Below are positions 17,083-27,269 of a DNA stretch of 36,740 bases, piece by piece. A program made the translations under genes and the position numbers. How positions within the stretch are numbered: the stretch's first letter is position 1; each line of letters begins with the position of its first letter. Source of the stretch: a virus; the IMG/VR virus record IMGVR_UViG_3300021964_000204, positions 1 to 36,740 of that record; one strand, 5' to 3'. Under the pieces are notes generated by a model that searched no databases, was not told the DNA's origin, and was given only the letters and a program-made list of their open reading frames with translations.

Positions 17083-20000
17083 TTAATCACAGTCAGCACA
17101 TGGTTCTGGAGCGCCGACTGTTAATGTGTTTCCTTCAATATCAAATATTTCATATGGGAAACCGCCATCAGCAGATGTTGTCTTGGTATTTAACGTTCCC
17201 AAATACGTTCTTCTAAGACCACCTAAAGTTACGTCCCTACAAAACTTAAAATGTCTATGTGTGTATTCCAGTGGAATTTTGTTTTGCCAATCCACTGTTA
17301 GATCATCTACAACCGTTGTTTTTATTTGGTCACCGGAACCAGAAATATAAGCAGAACCCGTTGTATTAATTACTCTGACTAAATCTTGATAAATTTCTGA
17401 ACGTCTTGTTACTAATTGCCAATTTCTATCTTGTTCTGGCGGATTTGTTGAAAGGACTGATGGATTTGATGGATATCCCGATCCAACAAAAGCAAATTGT
17501 CTTCCATTTTTAGAAAATAATTCTCCACTAGAACCAGTTAACCCGGGCGACTGTAAAGCCACATCACCCCTTCTGTACGATTGACCACTAGTCCAAGTAC
17601 CCCTATCATTTGGACCACCATTTTCTAACATATAAGAAGAAGTTACTGAAACGTCTCTACGATTATCTACATAATATAATCCATATGGACTATTAAAGTA
17701 CGTTGATGCTTCTCGTACATATGAAAATCTAGAGTTTGGGGGCAGGGACCAGATATCACAATGTGAACCAATTCCGACCAAGTTAACTTGAATGTTGCCA
17801 GTAATATTTTCTTTATATGTTCTTGGTAGAATTGCTTCTAAAGCACCAAACGAACTTGTGTTTCCAATCATGTCACCAAACACAAATTCTTCATGATTGG
17901 TTAATCTAGTAGTTCCTTCATAATAATCATAGCTACCTGTCATTGATAATAAATCAGTAGCATTAACTTCTGCGCCAAAGTTGTTTATACTATAACTCGA
18001 ATCATTGTTATTAAACAATCCATATACTTCAGTTGACAATATCTGATCTGGATCTCCCCTAAGTGTACTTACATTAACATCGAAAGAATATACAGCATCA
18101 CTTTCAAAATCTAACGAGCGACGGGAAGTTTCACCACTAAATTTAATATTTTCTCTATTATTGACCTTTGTTCTATTTAAAATATTTGGTCTAATGACAA
18201 TTCCTTTTCTAACTCGTGATCTAGCAGGTAAAAATTCTTCTATTGAGTCGTAGAATAATTTTAAAAACTTATCAAAGAATCTAATAAATGCATTATGATC
18301 AATAGTTGGTGCTAGTTCACGAATAAATACCTCTTCTAAGTCATTTAATCCTGAGTAACTGTCCTTATTCGTATCTTGTGGGTCGCCTAAGTATTGACCA
18401 ATATTAACATTACCAAATGAACGTATGATCTCTCTATCAATTCCATCAATCGGTGATATAGAAACGTCAATATCATTTGTAGCTACACTACTGGATAAGA
18501 ATTTTTCGTAAATAGCAACAGTTGTGTCTTTACTACTCAATGACATGGTTGCTGGTGAATCTGGAGCAATTCTAATCATGTCGGTAGTGTTCGAAGTAGC
18601 ACTAGCATCATATGATTGTTGAATCACAGTTCTAATATATCTTGTCGTATTGTATAGTGGGGATGTGCCTACTGGGAAATTACTACCACTTATGTTGGTC
18701 AAATCTAATGCAGCAGATTTGCTTACATATGGAGAGGTATTTGGTATATATCCATCACTAGTGACATCTGTTGGTAAGTTAAATGACAATCTAACATATA
18801 AATCTTCAAGAGAAGAAGTATAAGTATTACCAGCATATATGCCTGGATTTTCTGCAAATTCAATAAATTTAGTTTCAGTGATTTGATCACCAAACATTCT
18901 AAATTCATCAATGGATATATTACTATAATCAGCAGCATCACTTGAAGAAGCGGCCGGGATACCAATATATAATTCATCTAACCCTGACCAATCAGCGCTC
19001 ATACTCATTTGAGTTTCTTGTAATGATTGCGTAAAGGTTGTATCTTCATTTTCTATTTTTCTAACATCTAGTATAGCACCACCAGCATTATATTTTAACT
19101 GTAATGATACAAAATTTTCATCAAACAAATCAAAATAACTACTAGTGACTAAGGCAGTTGATCCAGAAAGGAGATCAATTCTACCCGTGTTAGCATAATA
19201 GGTGTTTGTTAGTCCGTCTGGGTGGAATGTTGCTTGAATTGTATAGTCATTATCAAGTCTAAACACCGGCTGTGTTCTGTCGTCTAATAATGCAAATCTA
19301 GCTTGTATAGTTTGAGGTGATCGTAAACTAGAACTAAATGGAACAACTAAATAAGAACCACTTGGGACGGACAATGCAAAGTCTTGTTCGGTGGTTGTTA
19401 CTTTTTTTGGTTCTAAACTAGTATATCTATTCGTTATACCTTCTCTGATCGTGATCAAATCTGGATTTATTCCAAAAACATTTAATAATGAATTGACCGA
19501 TTGCTTAGTTCCTTTAGTTCTTAGTAAGAATGGTAAAGCGTGTAAGTATCGTTTATAATATTCACCAGCAATATCCTTATAAGGATCATTTGTATTATTG
19601 CCCGTTACGTAATTTACTAACTTTTCTACACTATTAATACTTGGTGCACTAACACCAAATGATTCGAGAACTTTTTTAGCCATGTCCGCAGAAATTTCTT
19701 CATCAATTTTAGGATATCGTGAGGATATGTTTTCTAAATTTGTAATATATGATTTCACGTTGTCAAAATGATGACCAATCATCTCAGTAAATTTTACAAA
19801 ATCGCCAGAGAATTCATCTTCATTAATATACGTTGGAACATTTTGACTTAATATATTTGGATTATCAGTGTCATAGTCAGAAGCAATCACACTCATTGAT
19901 GTGTACCAATTTGATGCGGAAGTGTGTGTGGTTGCTAGTGGTATGCCTAATATTTTTGGATAGGTGTAATCATCTTTTTGATATTCGATTGGTGAATAGT

Positions 20001-21204
20001 ACTCGTCATTTGAACTACTATATTCTAATCCGGTTCTAAACCATAGTTCTTTTTCATATCCATCGAAGCTACGAATAAGTTCTTGAACTTTTATAGATGT
20101 ATTAATACTAGTATTAACAAAATCTGTGGGAGGTGTTACTGAACTAGTTATCATATTATATACGTTAGATGATCCAGTTAAACTAGCATTACCACTACTA
20201 TCAATAACCAGCTTCCCAAATACCGTTTCGTAATTACCTTGATTGGCAGAAGAAGCGGATATATTTAAACTTTCAATAAACACAGGAGCATCAATTATAT
20301 ATTGTTCTACTTGTTCTAATTTAGCTTTAAATACGTCTAATCTTTTTTGTGCAGAACCAAATGTAACAAAATTATTAAAATTTGAATAGTTTACATTAAT
20401 GTCCATTCCAGAATTTTCGTTATATAAATTTTCTAAAATTCCATTAGTGACAAAGTTTTTATAATCACTATCACTTATATCAGCAACACCAGTAGCACCA
20501 GCTATTCCCGAAATTAATTCTTCGAGGGTGGCGGTTACTCTAGAATTTTTTCCAATTGGAACTTGAGTCGCTGGTCTAAGTTGTGGAATTAAGAATTCGT
20601 CAATGGTTAAGAATCGCATTTTTTCAAATACACTACTTAATGTTTCTCTAGAAACAAATGCACTTGTGTTTAATGGATATTGTGTGGTGTCTAGAGGTTC
20701 TGCTAACTTTAGTGCAATTTCTGGATAGCCGTTTATTGAAGTGTTATCAGCAGGATCATAAACAGCTTCACCATTAGGCGTGATACGATTAGGTAGTGGT
20801 TTCCAATTTAAAATTGGAATTTGTCTATCGTCACGAAGATTAAGTAATGTTTTGCCGACTCGCATATCGTCGTAATATAATTCAAATTTTGGATCGAACC
20901 TAGACAACAATACATCTCGCAATACACTACGCATATTAATAGTTACGTGTTCTTCAACCTCAATAGAAACATTAAATGGAATTGTTAATTGAGTAGATAC
21001 TGTCGTTTGTAGTACAGGTTCTTCTGTTGGCTCTAGTGTAGTAGTAGTAGTAGTAGTAGTTTGTGTGGTATTAGTTTGACCACCAATAGGAGAACCAGAA
21101 CTTTGGCCGGAATCGCCCGAAGTATCACGGGTGGGGTCTTCCCTATCAATTAGAGTTTCATCTCCACGTAATATGTCCTGTCCTTCACTATTCCTAAATG
21201 ACAT
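17083..21204 (-). CDS. Large baseplate wedge-like protein (gp7/P2 gpI-like segment, LamG-like domain)
   Basis: A 1373-aa structural protein. The N-terminus is low-complexity, with a run of threonines encoded by an ACT repeat. Near residue 561 the segment FLLRTKGTKQSVNSLLNVFG resembles the KGT...LxxLG motif of P2 tail protein I, a wedge component related to T4 gp7. Residues ~620-800 look like a concanavalin/LamG-type sandwich (QARFALLDD, VSLQLKYNAGG, LDELYIGIP, SIDEFRMFG). A following segment has FFDKFLKLFYDSIEEFLPAR. The C-terminus ends in PEPCADCD. It starts ATG 21204 directly after the upstream TAG, with GGAG eight bases upstream. Position after gp6 fits a wedge protein. The gp7 assignment is tentative. 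Confidence 0.8.
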   Translation of the reverse strand: MSFRNSEGQDILRGDETLIDREDPTRDTSGDSGQSSGSPIGGQTNTTQTTTTTTTTLEPTEEPVLQTTVSTQLTIPFNVSIEVEEHVTINMRSVLRDVLLSRFDPKFELYYDDMRVGKTLLNLRDDRQIPILNWKPLPNRITPNGEAVYDPADNTSINGYPEIALKLAEPLDTTQYPLNTSAFVSRETLSSVFEKMRFLTIDEFLIPQLRPATQVPIGKNSRVTATLEELISGIAGATGVADISDSDYKNFVTNGILENLYNENSGMDINVNYSNFNNFVTFGSAQKRLDVFKAKLEQVEQYIIDAPVFIESLNISASSANQGNYETVFGKLVIDSSGNASLTGSSNVYNMITSSVTPPTDFVNTSINTSIKVQELIRSFDGYEKELWFRTGLEYSSSNDEYYSPIEYQKDDYTYPKILGIPLATTHTSASNWYTSMSVIASDYDTDNPNILSQNVPTYINEDEFSGDFVKFTEMIGHHFDNVKSYITNLENISSRYPKIDEEISADMAKKVLESFGVSAPSINSVEKLVNYVTGNNTNDPYKDIAGEYYKRYLHALPFLLRTKGTKQSVNSLLNVFGINPDLITIREGITNRYTSLEPKKVTTTEQDFALSVPSGSYLVVPFSSSLRSPQTIQARFALLDDRTQPVFRLDNDYTIQATFHPDGLTNTYYANTGRIDLLSGSTALVTSSYFDLFDENFVSLQLKYNAGGAILDVRKIENEDTTFTQSLQETQMSMSADWSGLDELYIGIPAASSSDAADYSNISIDEFRMFGDQITETKFIEFAENPGIYAGNTYTSSLEDLYVRLSFNLPTDVTSDGYIPNTSPYVSKSAALDLTNISGSNFPVGTSPLYNTTRYIRTVIQQSYDASATSNTTDMIRIAPDSPATMSLSSKDTTVAIYEKFLSSSVATNDIDVSISPIDGIDREIIRSFGNVNIGQYLGDPQDTNKDSYSGLNDLEEVFIRELAPTIDHNAFIRFFDKFLKLFYDSIEEFLPARSRVRKGIVIRPNILNRTKVNNRENIKFSGETSRRSLDFESDAVYSFDVNVSTLRGDPDQILSTEVYGLFNNNDSSYSINNFGAEVNATDLLSMTGSYDYYEGTTRLTNHEEFVFGDMIGNTSSFGALEAILPRTYKENITGNIQVNLVGIGSHCDIWSLPPNSRFSYVREASTYFNSPYGLYYVDNRRDVSVTSSYMLENGGPNDRGTWTSGQSYRRGDVALQSPGLTGSSGELFSKNGRQFAFVGSGYPSNPSVLSTNPPEQDRNWQLVTRRSEIYQDLVRVINTTGSAYISGSGDQIKTTVVDDLTVDWQNKIPLEYTHRHFKFCRDVTLGGLRRTYLGTLNTKTTSADGGFPYEIFDIEGNTLTVGAPEPCADCD
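21038..21060. repeat. Trinucleotide microsatellite (GTA/ACT) coding for poly-Thr
   Basis: About 7.7 perfect copies of GTA on the plus strand read as ACT codons on the coding strand, giving a threonine run near residue 50 of the 1373-aa protein. Copy-number changes would lengthen or shorten a linker without shifting the frame. Confidence 0.9.
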
Positions 21205-23115
21205 CTAGAAGGCTCCATTTCCGGTTGCTTCACCACTATCACTACTATATCCATCTGCGTTTATCAACACAAACGATGAACCATCATTCGGTTGTCTAAT
21301 TGTCTGGGGATTAGTAGCAGCTACGGTTCTAAATTCATACTCACTAAATGTTTCGTTATTTGGTACTAACCCTATAGATATATATCTATTGCCATTAGCA
21401 ATTGTTTCTGCCTTCAATAGTGTTCTTGATAGGTCATCGAATGGCTGTCCTTGGGAAACTCTTCTTGCGTATTCACCGGAATTTGATGGAACATAATTCC
21501 ATTCACCATATTGTTTTGATTGACCGGGGTTATGTTCTACTTCTCTAAATTGTAAATATCCATCAATGAGAGGACTAATATCATTTTCATCAATTCTCAT
21601 TCTGTATGTAAGTAATTGTGTTCCACGCGGTCCACTATAATCTGAACTACCTACGTTTAGGATTAGCCAATCAGATTTACCAAGAGATACAGGAATGCCG
21701 TCACTGTTTAGATAAGCAAAATCTTGTAAAGTAACATCACTAAAGTTTAAGGTGATTAATTGTGTATCGAATAAACTCAAATCAATTTCTTCTACTTCTG
21801 GGGTTAGAGTCTCACCATCTATTCCACCACCTCCATCACCTCCACTACCAACATCTCTCGTTAAATTGAATGTGGTCATCTGTGCGTCCAATTGTGAAGA
21901 AACTCTATTACCATTTTCAGTAGTTTCTTTTAAGATAGCATAATGTGTTAAATCTATTTTACCAACATTACTATCCATCTGACCAAGTATATTTAGTTGT
22001 TCGCCTGGCTGAATTGGACCATATCTTTGTGTTCCTAAATTAGATTCTGGTGACAATTCTATTCTGGTAGCACCCAATACTTCTATAGAACCGGGAACAA
22101 CACCCGAAGCACCAACCTCAATATAATACTCTAACACATCGTCATCGGCGACTCTTGCACCAACTGTAGTACCATCAAAGAAAAATGTTCGTAAGAAAAG
22201 ATTTGGTATATCAATTGTGCCGCCGAAGTTTTTGTCAACGAAGTTATTGAGTTCCTGTTCTCCCTCAAACATCCTAGTAATGTATCGGTTATCTGGTATT
22301 AATATTTCACCACTCGTTACATTCAATCTTTGAGTTGTTCCTAATAATTCATTTCCAAATCCGTCCAGATATCCATTTTTATTAAATGTAATGTCCCAAT
22401 TATCATCAACATCACCAGCAGTACTGGTTCTATTGAATTCAAAAATATAAGAATTTGGTTTGTTGGTGTCATAACCAAATCCTCTTCTTACCGCCTGACT
22501 TCTTGGTTCTTGTCCTTCAAATCTAGGAACAAAAATGGCTCGATATAAATCTATCGTATTGGGAGTAGTTTCTTCAATTACGTTAGTTGGAACTATCTGT
22601 GATGCCCCAGTTTCATTATCTAAAAATAATTTTACTGCGATTTCTTTTTGTGTTTCTTCTAATGATTCAAATGAAATTCTGTTTGTATCTAAAGCAAATC
22701 TAAGACCAATAGTTAATTGAGTAGATGCTTTATTAACCAAAAGTTGTCTATTAAAAATGTGATTTGTAATATTACCATTCAATGTTTCTACGATAGATTT
22801 AACTATACGTACACTGAACGGGAACTGTTTTTCTATTCCTTGTTGTGTAAAATCTTCTAATTGTATTGTTTGGTTATTTAAATTGCTCCCATCCTGAGAC
22901 TCAAATAGTATTTCAAATGTATCATTTGTTCCTTGTTTAGGAGGAAATGTTACAGTGATATTAGTATCACCCCCCTGTGGAACATACTCTATTTGATACG
23001 TTTCAATTACATCGCCTAAGGGCGCAATATACCCATCCGTATAAGTTTTTGTAAACTTACGAGTGTTGTTTGTTATATCTTGGCCAGAAGGCAAATGTAA
23101 TATTTTTATACTCAT
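21205..23115 (-). CDS. Baseplate-region virion structural protein (636 aa)
   Basis: Starts MSIKILHLPSGQDITNNTRK, overlapping the upstream stop by four bases (ATGA). It is an all-beta, acidic protein with no transmembrane segment. A GGDGGGGI linker near residue 427 separates two parts. Two similar strands, NITVTFPPKQ and LTIGLRFALD, lie in the first third. The C-terminal part contains FVLINADGYSSDSG and ends near NGAF. Its position between gp6-side genes and the 1373-aa wedge-like protein suggests a gp8/gp10-type baseplate role, but I could not match it to either. The function is inferred from context only. Confidence 0.8.
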   Translation of the reverse strand: MSIKILHLPSGQDITNNTRKFTKTYTDGYIAPLGDVIETYQIEYVPQGGDTNITVTFPPKQGTNDTFEILFESQDGSNLNNQTIQLEDFTQQGIEKQFPFSVRIVKSIVETLNGNITNHIFNRQLLVNKASTQLTIGLRFALDTNRISFESLEETQKEIAVKLFLDNETGASQIVPTNVIEETTPNTIDLYRAIFVPRFEGQEPRSQAVRRGFGYDTNKPNSYIFEFNRTSTAGDVDDNWDITFNKNGYLDGFGNELLGTTQRLNVTSGEILIPDNRYITRMFEGEQELNNFVDKNFGGTIDIPNLFLRTFFFDGTTVGARVADDDVLEYYIEVGASGVVPGSIEVLGATRIELSPESNLGTQRYGPIQPGEQLNILGQMDSNVGKIDLTHYAILKETTENGNRVSSQLDAQMTTFNLTRDVGSGGDGGGGIDGETLTPEVEEIDLSLFDTQLITLNFSDVTLQDFAYLNSDGIPVSLGKSDWLILNVGSSDYSGPRGTQLLTYRMRIDENDISPLIDGYLQFREVEHNPGQSKQYGEWNYVPSNSGEYARRVSQGQPFDDLSRTLLKAETIANGNRYISIGLVPNNETFSEYEFRTVAATNPQTIRQPNDGSSFVLINADGYSSDSGEATGNGAF

Positions 23116-24047
23116 TGGTTAACTATAAAGGGTACGGGTCCAGAATCATTTGTGTTCGTAGATACTAAATGATTCTGGACCACTTCGGATAGTATCACTT
23201 CTAATTGACTTTGAAATCTATTTTGTTGAATTCTATAGCGACGGCCGCCCGGCTTATCTGAATTTTGTTCATATCTCATCCAATCACCAATATCAAAATC
23301 TATATGTTTTATTAAATTTTCTACAAACTCAGAAAATGTGTATTGTATATAATTATCTACTGTTGATATTTTATTTAATTGGGATTCAGACATTTTGCTT
23401 AGTGTGTCCTCATATAATCCATCTACGTCATTAAAGTAAGTATTAATCAACTCTATAAAGTCGTCATAAAATATTGATGTAAATAAAAATTGTTCATAAT
23501 CTCTAGAAATTCTTGCATTTAAATTAACTTCACCTGACCCATCTTGATTTGGGTTAGCGTGTAATACAATTTCAGTTTTTGACGGAGATATAGTTTTTAT
23601 TCTCCAATTGATGTCATCATATGTTCCAACTTCGTCCGCGAAAAAATTAATAATAACATCATAAAATCCAGATGGAAGACCTTCTAAATATTTTACTTGT
23701 AAACTTTCTGGATTGCTGTAATCGTTTCCATTTCCCGGCTTCCAAATGTACAATTCTAATTTAAAATTTCCATCGTCTATAAATTGGCCAGTATCATCTA
23801 GATTATCACCACTAAGTACAACATATCCTTCACTAAGTGGAATAGAGGTAGAATAAATTAAAGTTTCGGTATCTGGAACATAAAAATGTAATTCTACAAA
23901 CTCTCTGTCTTTGTCTAGACCATAATAATATTCAGATTCTTTTCGATTAATTACATATTCTTCGTCCACTAAAACGCGTTGTATTCTTTGACCAGATACT
24001 AATTTTGGGTCATTAATATTTTGTTTATAATTTATAGCCTTAGACAT
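23112..24047 (-). CDS. Baseplate-region structural protein (311 aa)
   Basis: Starts MSKAINYKQNINDPKLVSGQ, with its ATG overlapping the preceding TAA as TAATG and GAGGAA seven bases upstream. The N-terminal half looks beta-rich (FVELHFYVPDTETLIYSTSI). The C-terminal half is helical and aromatic (QYTFSEFVENLIKHIDFDIG). No enzyme motif is seen. Translational coupling with both neighbours places it in the baseplate operon. Its last codons carry a perfect 15-bp inverted repeat (separate entry). Confidence 0.78.
   Translation of the reverse strand: MSKAINYKQNINDPKLVSGQRIQRVLVDEEYVINRKESEYYYGLDKDREFVELHFYVPDTETLIYSTSIPLSEGYVVLSGDNLDDTGQFIDDGNFKLELYIWKPGNGNDYSNPESLQVKYLEGLPSGFYDVIINFFADEVGTYDDINWRIKTISPSKTEIVLHANPNQDGSGEVNLNARISRDYEQFLFTSIFYDDFIELINTYFNDVDGLYEDTLSKMSESQLNKISTVDNYIQYTFSEFVENLIKHIDFDIGDWMRYEQNSDKPGGRRYRIQQNRFQSQLEVILSEVVQNHLVSTNTNDSGPVPFIVNQ
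23137..23181. repeat. Perfect 15-bp inverted repeat (coding hairpin)
   Basis: GGTCCAGAATCATTT at 23137-23151 is followed, after a 15-nt loop, by its exact complement at 23167-23181. It lies in the last ~25 codons of the 311-aa gene and just upstream of the 636-aa gene start. No U-run follows on the coding strand, so it is not an ordinary intrinsic terminator. A stable mRNA hairpin that affects processing, decay or coupling is the natural reading. Confidence 0.85.
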
Positions 24048-24295
24048 TATATTTCCTCAAAATTTACAGCAGTATATAAGTCATCGTATGTTCTTATAAT
24101 AGTGGTGAACGTATTTGTTTGTACTTTAACTACCTGCGATTCTAGATTTCTTTTGCTAGTTCCCTTAACAATAATTCTTTTTACATTATTGGGGTATATT
24201 GCGTTTTCTGACAATGGATATGGAGAAAGCACCTCCAAGGTGGTTAATCGCAAGCGTTGCGCTCGGCCTATTCGTCCTCCCGCTATATCACTCAT
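24047..24295 (-). CDS. Small baseplate-operon protein (82 aa)
   Basis: Starts MSDIAGGRIGRAQRLRLTTL; the ATG overlaps the stop of the upstream gene (ATGA) and the end overlaps the downstream ATG (TAATG). It has a basic N-terminus and a mostly beta C-terminal part (RIIVKGTS, TTIIRTYDD). I do not recognise it. The tight coupling on both sides argues for a real gene and a stoichiometric role in tail assembly. Confidence 0.75.
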   Translation of the reverse strand: MSDIAGGRIGRAQRLRLTTLEVLSPYPLSENAIYPNNVKRIIVKGTSKRNLESQVVKVQTNTFTTIIRTYDDLYTAVNFEEI

Positions 24296-25311
24296 GTTAC
24301 CTTAAACCTAAATGGCTTTGTTATCAAAATTTCACCATTTAAAGTAATTTTTAGTGTTAAGTCATAAAATCTATTTTTATAAAGTGGAGTAGTATCTAAC
24401 AACACATATGACGCTACCGAATCACAATCAACGTGTGAATATTGATCAAATGGAACCACTGTAGTTCCTGACCCAGCATCAACAATACTAAATTGTGACC
24501 CAGAAGGTAAGTAATATTTGTTACGGAATCTAGAAGTATTTGTATATGTCTTAGAAGGATATTTATCTCTCACAGTAAAATATAATTTACTTTTTTCATT
24601 TTTTATATATCTATCTTTTAAATTTTTTGGCGACAATTCTACATCAAAATTTGTTAATGCCGACAATGATCCTGTATTAAAAGTTTGATTTAGCCAAGCT
24701 AATTCTAATCTGGGTTCGTGTACCGTGTGTGTTTGTCTGGAGAAAAATCTAATATTTCCTTCATTAGAAACTTCATCTTCTGAACTACCAGTAAAGAACA
24801 TAATCAATCCGTAATTACTGGTCACTGATGATCCAGAAATCATCGGAGCAATTAAGTCAGTTACATTGATTCGTAATTCATCATTAGTTATGTCAGATAC
24901 GGACTGACTAACCACAACATCTGTTAAATAATCACTTCCACTAACATTCCATGTAGATCCGCTCGTTTTAATTTTCCAAGTTACACCGTCATCGGACACA
25001 AAAGGTGTCTGCATCGAATACCCAGAACCTTCGTTCCAAGAACTTGATACTTTACACAAATATATGAATTCATCTTGATGTAATTTTTCTGCGTGAGCCA
25101 CTGTTAGATTAAGAAACACTGAAGATTCTGTAGGGGCTCCTTGTAGATCAGTCAGATCAAATTGTATTAGTGAACGAACAGCTCCATTGATATATTCTCT
25201 ATCACTTTTTAACTTACCAACTTCTAATATTTCATCATATCCAGTATTTAGTGTGCTGAATACTTCATAAATAGTAGCATCTTTTATTGGTTTTAAATAT
25301 ATTCTACTCAT
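24292..25311 (-). CDS. DNRLRE-like virion structural protein
   Basis: A 339-aa protein whose first ~200 residues resemble DNRLRE-type beta-sandwich domains: KDATIYE near the start, RSLIQFDLTDL near residue 48, SVFLNLTVAHAEKL, YLCKVSSSWNEGSG, then LRINVTDLIAPMISG, NYGLIMFFTGS and an RFFSRQTH...PRLEL closing strand. DNRLRE domains are usually carbohydrate-binding or surface modules, so finding one in a baseplate operon is notable. The C-terminal ~130 residues form a second beta domain. Four-base ATGA overlaps couple it to gp6 and to the 82-aa gene. It occupies a position following gp6, equivalent to gp7 in T4, but shows no similarity I can see to gp7. Confidence 0.75.
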   Translation of the reverse strand: MSRIYLKPIKDATIYEVFSTLNTGYDEILEVGKLKSDREYINGAVRSLIQFDLTDLQGAPTESSVFLNLTVAHAEKLHQDEFIYLCKVSSSWNEGSGYSMQTPFVSDDGVTWKIKTSGSTWNVSGSDYLTDVVVSQSVSDITNDELRINVTDLIAPMISGSSVTSNYGLIMFFTGSSEDEVSNEGNIRFFSRQTHTVHEPRLELAWLNQTFNTGSLSALTNFDVELSPKNLKDRYIKNEKSKLYFTVRDKYPSKTYTNTSRFRNKYYLPSGSQFSIVDAGSGTTVVPFDQYSHVDCDSVASYVLLDTTPLYKNRFYDLTLKITLNGEILITKPFRFKVT

Positions 25312-27260
25312 TGTAGTGCCGTCCCTACGATATCGTTTTCTGGATAACGTAACTCAAATATACATGGGTCAGCTGACGGGTATACAATATTATTACTTCT
25401 ATTAGGTCCCGTAGCCGAAACGTCATAACTATATGGAGCATAATCTCTACCGTCACGTTGTTGATATTTGTTTACAATATCAATGTTAGTTACCGACTGT
25501 ACTCCTTCTATCCTAGCAATTTGTAATAACACATCATCTACCAAAATTGGTTGATTTATATTCCAATCATCAATGTCAAAATATCTTGCAATCGAATCAG
25601 AACATTTAGCTAAAACTTCATATGAATTAAATCCTTTGTATGTTACAATAGTATAATTTACTCCTATGGAAACTCTAAATGCGTCTAAGATATTAATTCT
25701 ATCGGTCATCATTCTATAACCTTTTAAGAATTTTTTTACATTTCTTTTTACTTCATCATTTAAAATAGTAAGTCTTCTGTCACTATCGTATCCTAACATA
25801 TAAAGATTTACATTATTATTAACTGGGGAATCATCCACGTAATCAATGTCATCGTCAATACTAGGCGTTTCTCCAAATTCATCTTGAAACTTTCCAATAT
25901 CACTAATTCCCGCATCATTGATAGCAAACGCTTTAGAAACAGCACCATATTTAGATGGCATTGATAATATACGTTTTTCGTAGTCAGTAGAAGTAACGAT
26001 TCTTCCCTGAGCATTTACAAATCCTATAGCTGCTTGTCTAATTTGTTCGGTGGTTGGATTGTTTAATCCACCCGTAGCCGGTTCTTCATTAATTATTGTA
26101 ATACTAGAAACCATTGTATTAAATGTTGCTAAATCACTTCCGTTTAATGTTCTAGTTTCATTCAAAGTAATTAAATTGTTAACCTTTGTAATTGTTCCCG
26201 AAGGGACGTTTGATCGCAACCCATTAGAAACTCTATAGTTAATTGTTAATGTGGTGTTTGCTGGAGCTAGACCAAATGAATCGCTGTTTGTAAAATTTAA
26301 TGTGTCTAACGAAACATTGGTCATGTTCTGTAAGTACTGTTGGTCATACACCGATTTATAGTCTGGGTTTTCATATACATCACTTAGGTCACCAGTTCCC
26401 GAACCGAATACTAATTCAATTTTATTATTTCTATTTAGTCTGGTAATAAATCTACGATTAACTTTTACCGATTTTATTGTATATAGAGGAGCAGTTGATG
26501 ATCCAAGAATATTCGTTACCACATCTTCAAAACGATAATCTTGAGACAAATTATCTACCTCATACCACGTATTTCCTTCCGCATCAACAACCGATACAAT
26601 TTCTACTGCATTATCGTCTTGGATTTCAATTTTTAAAAATTTAGTTGGATTATTAACTATTCTTTCTAATGTTTTTTCTGTTGCCGATACCAATTTACAT
26701 ACTTTAGAAACTATATACGTAGAAGGTAAACTAGTTCCGCTGTCCAGTGAAAATGTCTGAACAGTTCTGTTTTCACTATCTCCAAAATCACAAATGTCTT
26801 GCGTTAAAAATGTTCCAGCATCAAATTGTGTTGTTGCTCCGAAAGATGATCCTGCTGATATTCTTGGTAAAAATCTAGTGTCTAAATTACCATCACTGTC
26901 AGCAGGAACAAGAACAGACAATACAGCCTTACAATGTGAGGGGGAAGTTAATCTTGGTTTAAATCCTAAACCCTGTGCAATTGCAACGATATTTTCTCTT
27001 TCTTCTGCATATGCTAATAAACTTTCTTTAAAGGAATTATCTGTATAATATGAAAGAACGTCACCAACATAAGAAGCCATATCAATAAAAATAGAACCAG
27101 GCGATGCATCGCTGAAATCTTGATAGGTATCTGGAAAATAGAACTTAGTAAAATCGACCAAATTTTTCTTAAACTCAGAATAATCTTTGTTTAAATACTT
27201 TACCTGTTTTTTATCTATTTGGTCATTGATAACGACCGCTGAAATTTTACTAATTGCCAT
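25308..27260 (-). CDS. gp6: Baseplate wedge protein gp6-like
   Basis: A 650-aa protein close in length to T4 gp6 (660 aa). Near residues 52-72 it has SPGSIFIDMASYVGDVLSYY, followed by AEERENIVAIAQGLGFKPR, the signature of the gp6 / baseplate J-like family. A C-terminal part with RQAAIGFVNAQGRIVTSTDY resembles the conserved core that dimerises in the wedge. In T4, gp6 builds the continuous iris ring of the inner baseplate with gp7, gp25 and gp53. It starts at ATG 27260 with a GAGG site 10 bases upstream, 9 nt after the gp25-like stop, and is coupled to the next gene by ATGA. Confidence 0.92.
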   Translation of the reverse strand: MAISKISAVVINDQIDKKQVKYLNKDYSEFKKNLVDFTKFYFPDTYQDFSDASPGSIFIDMASYVGDVLSYYTDNSFKESLLAYAEERENIVAIAQGLGFKPRLTSPSHCKAVLSVLVPADSDGNLDTRFLPRISAGSSFGATTQFDAGTFLTQDICDFGDSENRTVQTFSLDSGTSLPSTYIVSKVCKLVSATEKTLERIVNNPTKFLKIEIQDDNAVEIVSVVDAEGNTWYEVDNLSQDYRFEDVVTNILGSSTAPLYTIKSVKVNRRFITRLNRNNKIELVFGSGTGDLSDVYENPDYKSVYDQQYLQNMTNVSLDTLNFTNSDSFGLAPANTTLTINYRVSNGLRSNVPSGTITKVNNLITLNETRTLNGSDLATFNTMVSSITIINEEPATGGLNNPTTEQIRQAAIGFVNAQGRIVTSTDYEKRILSMPSKYGAVSKAFAINDAGISDIGKFQDEFGETPSIDDDIDYVDDSPVNNNVNLYMLGYDSDRRLTILNDEVKRNVKKFLKGYRMMTDRINILDAFRVSIGVNYTIVTYKGFNSYEVLAKCSDSIARYFDIDDWNINQPILVDDVLLQIARIEGVQSVTNIDIVNKYQQRDGRDYAPYSYDVSATGPNRSNNIVYPSADPCIFELRYPENDIVGTALQ

Positions 27261-27269
27261 TTAAAATCC

